Shown piece after piece: positions 31,109 to 35,255 of a stretch of 35,255 nt of DNA (position 1 is the stretch's first letter; every line of letters starts with the position of its first letter). A program made the translations under genes and the position numbers. The stretch is taken from NCBI GenBank assembly GCA_945860945.1, contig CAMASG010000023.1, positions 1 to 35,255 of the forward strand, written 5' to 3'. The notes beneath the pieces are model-generated. The model was not told where the DNA came from. It saw nothing but the letters and a program-made list of their open reading frames with translations, and searched no databases. The stretch is from Akkermansia muciniphila. GTDB taxonomy: Bacteria; Verrucomicrobiota; Verrucomicrobiia; Limisphaerales; SIAT01.

Positions 31109-33888
31109 CGTTGCTGCAACCCATCTGGCTGGTGCTGCTGATTCCGCTCGCGCTGATGCTCGCGGGATGGAAGCTCCCCACGCGCCTGCTCACCGGCCTG
31201 CGCATCGCCACGCTCTCATTGATCGTACTCGCGCTCTGCCGCCCGGCCATCCGTCTGCCCGACCGCACCGGCACCGTTGTGATTGTTGCCGACCGCAGCG
31301 ATTCGATGCCGGCAACCAGCGCCGCCGCACAAAAGGAATCCGTCGACCTCGTTCAAAAAGCGATGAGCTCGCGGGATCAACTGGCCGTCGTCTCGTTCGG
31401 CCGAAAAGCCGCGGTGGAGCAACCGCCGCAAGCGAAGGAGTTTGGCGGCTTCACCGCGCAGATTGGCAGCGACCACTCGAACCTGAACGAGGGATTGGAA
31501 ACGGCGTTGACGCTGCTGCCGCCGGATAGCCCCGGCCGCATTCTCGTGCTGTCGGACGGCAAATGGACGGGAGCCGATCCGTCGTCCACCGCCGCGCGGG
31601 CTGCGGGCCGTGGCGTCGCGATTGACCACCGATTGCTCGCGCGACCGCCGGCCAACGACCTCGCCATCGAACGCTGGCTCGCGCCGGAAAGCGTGCTTCC
31701 CGGCCAATCGTATCTGCTCACCGCGTGGGTGCAGTCGCCGGCGGAACAGGAGGTTCGTTATCAACTCGTGCGCGGCGCTGTCATCATCGCCGCCGGCACG
31801 AAGAAAGTTCCCGTAGGGCTTTCGCGACTGCTCTTCCGCGATCGCGCGACCAGTCCCGGCACGACGCAATACGAATTGAACGTCACGGCCGGAACCGGCG
31901 ATCCTTTCCCCGAGAACAACACCGCGCGCGCATTGGTCGGTGTGCGCGGGCCAAAGCCGATTCTGCACGTGTCCGAAGCGGGCGCGAAATCTGGCCTCGC
32001 GCAGTTGTTGAGCAAAGGCGGCGTGGACGTGGCGGCGAAGATTCCCGCGGATTGCCGTTGGTCGCTCGAAGAACTCTCGCGTTACTCGGCCGTGCTGTTG
32101 GAGAACGTCCCCGCCGCGCAACTCGGCCAAGCCGGTATGGAAACGCTCGCCGCGTGGGTCGAAGAGACCGGCAGCGGATTGATGATGACCGGCGGGCGAA
32201 AATCGTTCGGTCCCGGCGGTTACTTCAAGTCACCGCTCGACCGCATCCTGCCCGTCTCGATGGAATTGCGGCAGGAACATCGCAAACTGCGCATGGCGAT
32301 TGTGGTGGTGCTCGATCGTTCGGGCAGCATGGCCGCGCCCGCTGGTGGTGGCCGGCAAAAGATGGACCTCGCGAACCTCGGCACCGCGCAGGTGCTCGAT
32401 CTGCTCGGGCCGCAGGATGAATTCGGCGTCATCGCCGTGGACACGGCGCCGCACACGATTGTGAACCTCGACACGGCGGAGAACAACCGGCCGATGCGGA
32501 ACAAGATTCTCTCCATTCAATCCACCGGCGGCGGCATCTACATCTTCGAAGCGCTGAAGGCCGCCAGCGCGATGGTTCTGAAGGCCAAAGCGGAGACGAA
32601 GCACATCATCCTCTTCGCCGACGCGGCGGATTCCGAGGAGCCGGGCAATTACAAAAATCTTCTGCAACACTGCCGCGAAGCGGGAATCACCGTCAGCGTC
32701 GTCGGGCTCGGCACAACGAAGGACGTGGACGCCAAGCTGCTTGAGGACATCGCCAAGCGCGGCGAAGGCCAGCTCTACTTCACCGCCAACGCCGACGATC
32801 TGCCGCGCATTTTTGCGCAGGACACCTTCACCGTCGCGCGTAGCACGTTCATTGATGAAGCAACACGCGTGAAACCCACCGCTGCGCTCACGTTGCTCGG
32901 CGGTTCGACGGATTGGCAACCGCCCGCTGTGGGCGGTTACAACCTCACGTATCTCCGCCCCGAGGCGAATCTCGCGCTGCTGACCGAGGACGAATACGCC
33001 GCGCCCGCCGTCGCCGCGTGGCAGGCCGGCAGCGGCCGCGTGCTCTGCTACACAGGCGAGGCGGACGGCCAGTTCGCGGGTGAAATCGCGAAGTGGGCGC
33101 AGATTGGCGACTTCCACGCGACGCTCGCGCGCTGGACCGCCGGCAAGCAATCGCCTCTTCCGGAAAATATTTTGCTCACGCAGGAAATTCGCGACGGCGC
33201 GTGCGTGTTGCAGCTTCACCTCGACCCCGAGCGGCGCACAGAAAGTTTCGCCGGCCAACCGCACGCCAAGCTGTTGCATGGATTGCCCGGCCAACCGCCC
33301 GGAAAACTCACCGTGCCGTTGCACTGGCGCTCGGCTGATTTGCTTGAAGCCGTCGTGCCCATCCACGGACGCGAAACACTACTGGCCACGGTCGAGATTC
33401 CCGGTCTTCCATCCGCCTCACTCACGCCAGTCTGCCTGCCGTATTCGCCTGAATTCGCGCCAGAACAATCAGGCCGCGGGCGGAGTGCGCTGGAGAAACT
33501 CTCCGCGCTGACCGGCGGCGAACAGCGCGTGGACCTCGCCGCCATCTGGGAAACGTTGCCGAAACGCCGGCGGTTCATCGAATTGGCACCGTGGCTCATC
33601 CTCGCCGCCGCCGTTGCGTTCCTTCTCGAGATTCTCCAACGACGCACCGGCACGTTGCGACTCATCCGCCGCAAGATTGCCCCCGTCGAAAAAGAGGAGG
33701 AAACCACCGCGACGCCGTTGACCCGAAAAACGTCAGCACCCACCACTGTACGCGTTTCCGAAAAAGAAGCCGCGACCAAAATCGCGTCCTCACCGTCCGC
33801 CACGGAAACTCCGGATTCGCTCGACGCATTCCGACAAGCTCGCCAACGCGCGAAAGATCGTCACGGCCATCGGGACAAACGGGATTGA
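31105..33888 (+). CDS. Double-VWA membrane protein with split GATase-like domain
   Basis: A 927-residue protein, last gene of the operon. Two membrane helices (about 5-20 and 32-48) precede VWA domain 1 (57-180; MIDAS D63/S65/S67 in ADRSDSM). A beta-rich domain (180-280) and the first part of a GATase1-like domain (284-395, MMTGGRKSFGPGGY) follow. VWA domain 2 (396-580; D404/S406/S408 in LDRSGSM) appears inserted in it, since GATase-like features resume at about 630-655 (GSGRVLCYTGE). A membrane helix (826-845) and a charged tail end it. No catalytic Cys or His triad is evident, so the GATase fold is probably structural. The GTG overlaps the preceding stop. It may sense or bind substrate for the MoxR-driven machine (inference). 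Confidence 0.88.
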   Translation: MTLLQPIWLVLLIPLALMLAGWKLPTRLLTGLRIATLSLIVLALCRPAIRLPDRTGTVVIVADRSDSMPATSAAAQKESVDLVQKAMSSRDQLAVVSFGRKAAVEQPPQAKEFGGFTAQIGSDHSNLNEGLETALTLLPPDSPGRILVLSDGKWTGADPSSTAARAAGRGVAIDHRLLARPPANDLAIERWLAPESVLPGQSYLLTAWVQSPAEQEVRYQLVRGAVIIAAGTKKVPVGLSRLLFRDRATSPGTTQYELNVTAGTGDPFPENNTARALVGVRGPKPILHVSEAGAKSGLAQLLSKGGVDVAAKIPADCRWSLEELSRYSAVLLENVPAAQLGQAGMETLAAWVEETGSGLMMTGGRKSFGPGGYFKSPLDRILPVSMELRQEHRKLRMAIVVVLDRSGSMAAPAGGGRQKMDLANLGTAQVLDLLGPQDEFGVIAVDTAPHTIVNLDTAENNRPMRNKILSIQSTGGGIYIFEALKAASAMVLKAKAETKHIILFADAADSEEPGNYKNLLQHCREAGITVSVVGLGTTKDVDAKLLEDIAKRGEGQLYFTANADDLPRIFAQDTFTVARSTFIDEATRVKPTAALTLLGGSTDWQPPAVGGYNLTYLRPEANLALLTEDEYAAPAVAAWQAGSGRVLCYTGEADGQFAGEIAKWAQIGDFHATLARWTAGKQSPLPENILLTQEIRDGACVLQLHLDPERRTESFAGQPHAKLLHGLPGQPPGKLTVPLHWRSADLLEAVVPIHGRETLLATVEIPGLPSASLTPVCLPYSPEFAPEQSGRGRSALEKLSALTGGEQRVDLAAIWETLPKRRRFIELAPWLILAAAVAFLLEILQRRTGTLRLIRRKIAPVEKEEETTATPLTRKTSAPTTVRVSEKEAATKIASSPSATETPDSLDAFRQARQRAKDRHGHRDKRD

Positions 33889-33910
33889 TTCAGAAAACTG
33901 CGGAGGTGCG

Positions 33911-34348
33911 TCACTTCGATGGACGCATCATCCGAAACGTGCCGTGGTCGTATTTGCAGCGGTAGGTGGAGAGAAAATTTGTCAGCGTCGCCTCGCCGAC
34001 ATAATGGTAGAGGCCGCCGGCGAGCCAGCCGAGATCAGCATCGCCAGTGAATTTCTGGGCGGAACCACTGGACTCCACCTTCAAACCCACCGTGTATTCG
34101 AAGCTGAAAACCTTCTGATACTTCGCGTGAAACCGCGCGTGATGCAGACCATTCGTGCCGCGCGTGATGAGGCAGCGCAGCTCGTCCGTGTGACTGTTGT
34201 AATCGCTCAGCCACGTCCCTTCCCAACGCCCCTCAATGCCCGCAGCAGGAACGGCGACTAGTTGCGCGCGTTTCCAGTCACGTTCAAACGTCGAACAACC
34301 GAGCGAGAACAGGAGGCCAACACACAGTAAAGCGTGGTGAATTTTCAT
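33911..34348 (-). CDS. Predicted lipoprotein of unknown function
   Basis: A 145-residue protein with a lipoprotein signal: KIHHALLCVGLLFSLGC, where the Cys (C18) would be lipidated. The mature part is beta-rich with GRWEGTWLSDYNSH, AKYQKVFSFEY and VGEATLTNF, suggesting a single small barrel or lipocalin-like fold (inference). I do not recognise the family. The ATG at 34348 gives the natural signal peptide; no clear Shine-Dalgarno is seen. It lies 71 bases after the preceding minus-strand gene and is convergent with the MoxR operon, with 22 bases between stops. Confidence 0.75.
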   Translation of the reverse strand: MKIHHALLCVGLLFSLGCSTFERDWKRAQLVAVPAAGIEGRWEGTWLSDYNSHTDELRCLITRGTNGLHHARFHAKYQKVFSFEYTVGLKVESSGSAQKFTGDADLGWLAGGLYHYVGEATLTNFLSTYRCKYDHGTFRMMRPSK

Positions 34349-34419
34349 TGGAATCTTTTTTCAATACCATTTCGGCAAGCGTTAGTAATCGACATAAAAC
34401 GAAACTGAAATCCAAGCCT

Positions 34420-35255
34420 TCAGCGACCGATGGCCGCACCCTGGCTCGGCGTGGATTGTTTTCCGACGCTGTTCACGGTGACAATTCGATACTCGTGCTT
34501 TGCCCCGAGCTTCGCGGTTTTGTCCGTAAACTGGAAATCCGGCAGCGGCGCCACCGGCGTATCGCCATAAGTCATGTTCTGGAAGAGCGGCCGGCCGAAC
34601 TTATTCTGCGGCTTCTCGGGAAACTGCGCGAGCGTCTGTCCGTCTCGCTGGATGATGAACGCCGTCAAGCCGCTCTCGAAATCTGCCTCGGCCTGCCACG
34701 TCAACTCCACACCGTCGGACTTCATCATCACCTTCAGATCGGTCGGAGCCGGCGGCGGCGTGCTATCTTCCGTCGCGCCGGTCTTCACATATTGCTGCCA
34801 CGCCTTCGCGAAGTCCTTAGTCGGAAGCCAACTCATCTGATTGAAACTTGATCGCGGGCGAGAATCCAATTTGATTGGACCATTAAAACTATCTCCCAGC
34901 AGCGCAGCGTAGAAACCTTGCTCAATATCCACGGGCTTCAACTTCTGTTCGGTCGCACCTTTCGCCGGCAGGCGCAACGCGAGGCAGGCGTCGAAGAACG
35001 GGATGGCGAGGTAGCGCGAATCGCCGGTTTCGTGGTTAGTACGAGGATCGGGCGCGAAACCGACGGGGGCGCCTTTCGCGCGATAGGCTTTGAACATCGC
35101 CAGCGAACCAGTCCACGCGCCATTGAAACGCTTGTCACCATTCTCCTTCACGCCGGGGTTCATCATCATCGGAACGCTATAAGCCGCTGTGGAGATTTCC
35201 GGCTTGGGAATGTCTCCGCGCTCCCACGTTTCGAACGCCGTACCCGAACGGAACC
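34420..35255 (-). CDS. Partial CDS: C-terminal part of a protein with fibronectin type III domain
   Basis: The reading frame is open to the window edge on the 5' side, so at least 278 residues are present and the N-terminus lies beyond 35255. Most of the last 120 residues form an FN3 domain (STPPPAPTDLKV, GVELTWQA, the final YRIVTVNSVGKQS). Upstream is a globular region containing PDPRTNHETGDSRYLAIPFF; the His there could be the catalytic His of an alpha/beta hydrolase, which would fit, but no Ser nucleophile is visible in the window part. A secreted enzyme with an FN3 domain is the likely class. The next gene on this strand is the lipoprotein. Confidence 0.8.
   Translation of the reverse strand, partial: FRSGTAFETWERGDIPKPEISTAAYSVPMMMNPGVKENGDKRFNGAWTGSLAMFKAYRAKGAPVGFAPDPRTNHETGDSRYLAIPFFDACLALRLPAKGATEQKLKPVDIEQGFYAALLGDSFNGPIKLDSRPRSSFNQMSWLPTKDFAKAWQQYVKTGATEDSTPPPAPTDLKVMMKSDGVELTWQAEADFESGLTAFIIQRDGQTLAQFPEKPQNKFGRPLFQNMTYGDTPVAPLPDFQFTDKTAKLGAKHEYRIVTVNSVGKQSTPSQGAAIGR

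Overview
The window is gene-dense, GC-rich bacterial chromosome of housekeeping and envelope genes. It has no rRNA, recognisable tRNA, CRISPR array, prophage or insertion sequence. The best fit is a member of Verrucomicrobiota, perhaps the Limisphaerales/Pedosphaera side. That is inferred from two TonB-like proteins sharing a YSTH-type signature beside ExbB/ExbD, a MoxR/ABC/DUF58/BatA/VWA operon typical of PVC bacteria, and many proteins of Verrucomicrobia style; no marker gene was compared.

Layout. 1-1.6 kb: thiamine thiazole genes thiH and thiS. 1.7-3.0 kb: an MscS channel. 3.0-5.5 kb: a half-size TauE/SafE permease divergent from a DR2241-like Fe-S protein, then a TlpA-type thioredoxin and a LAB_N membrane protein with an added zinc ribbon. 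5.6-6.3 kb: infA facing apaG. 6.4-10.0 kb: two tandem TonB-like paralogues with exbB and exbD. 10.1-12.6 kb (minus strand): argG and a DUF1015 gene, each with its own apparent terminator. 12.8-13.8 kb: infC and a small membrane protein with an L7/L12-like domain. 13.9-15.8 kb (minus): an Hsp70. 15.9-17.1 kb: a TPR-like protein and a stand-alone CoaB-like protein. 17.1-20.2 kb (minus): argS, an EIIA-Ntr-type protein and a membrane protein with HExxH. 20.3-21.1 kb: pyrE and a DUF5679 zinc ribbon. 21.2-33.9 kb: one eight-gene operon. 33.9 kb to the end (minus): a lipoprotein and the 3' part of a secreted FN3 protein.

The eight-gene operon is the best candidate for an undescribed system. It encodes, in order, a coiled-coil membrane protein, a MoxR AAA+ ATPase, a large membrane protein with a discoidin-like insert, an ABC ATPase, an ABC permease, a DUF58 protein, a BatA-like protein and a double-VWA protein. 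Most joints are 4-base start/stop overlaps. A strong terminator hairpin and a TTGACG-N17-TACGCT promoter precede it. It looks like a GldA-type ABC transporter coupled to a MoxR-VWA chaperone module with four MIDAS-type motifs. Its substrate is unknown.

A second window-wide signal is promoter placement. At about nine plus-strand genes a -10-like hexamer ends only 6-13 bases before the start codon, usually with a -35-like box 15-18 bases upstream. This predicts leaderless or nearly leaderless mRNAs, and I used it to choose several start codons. infA, exbB, infC and the DUF5679 gene instead have Shine-Dalgarno sequences.
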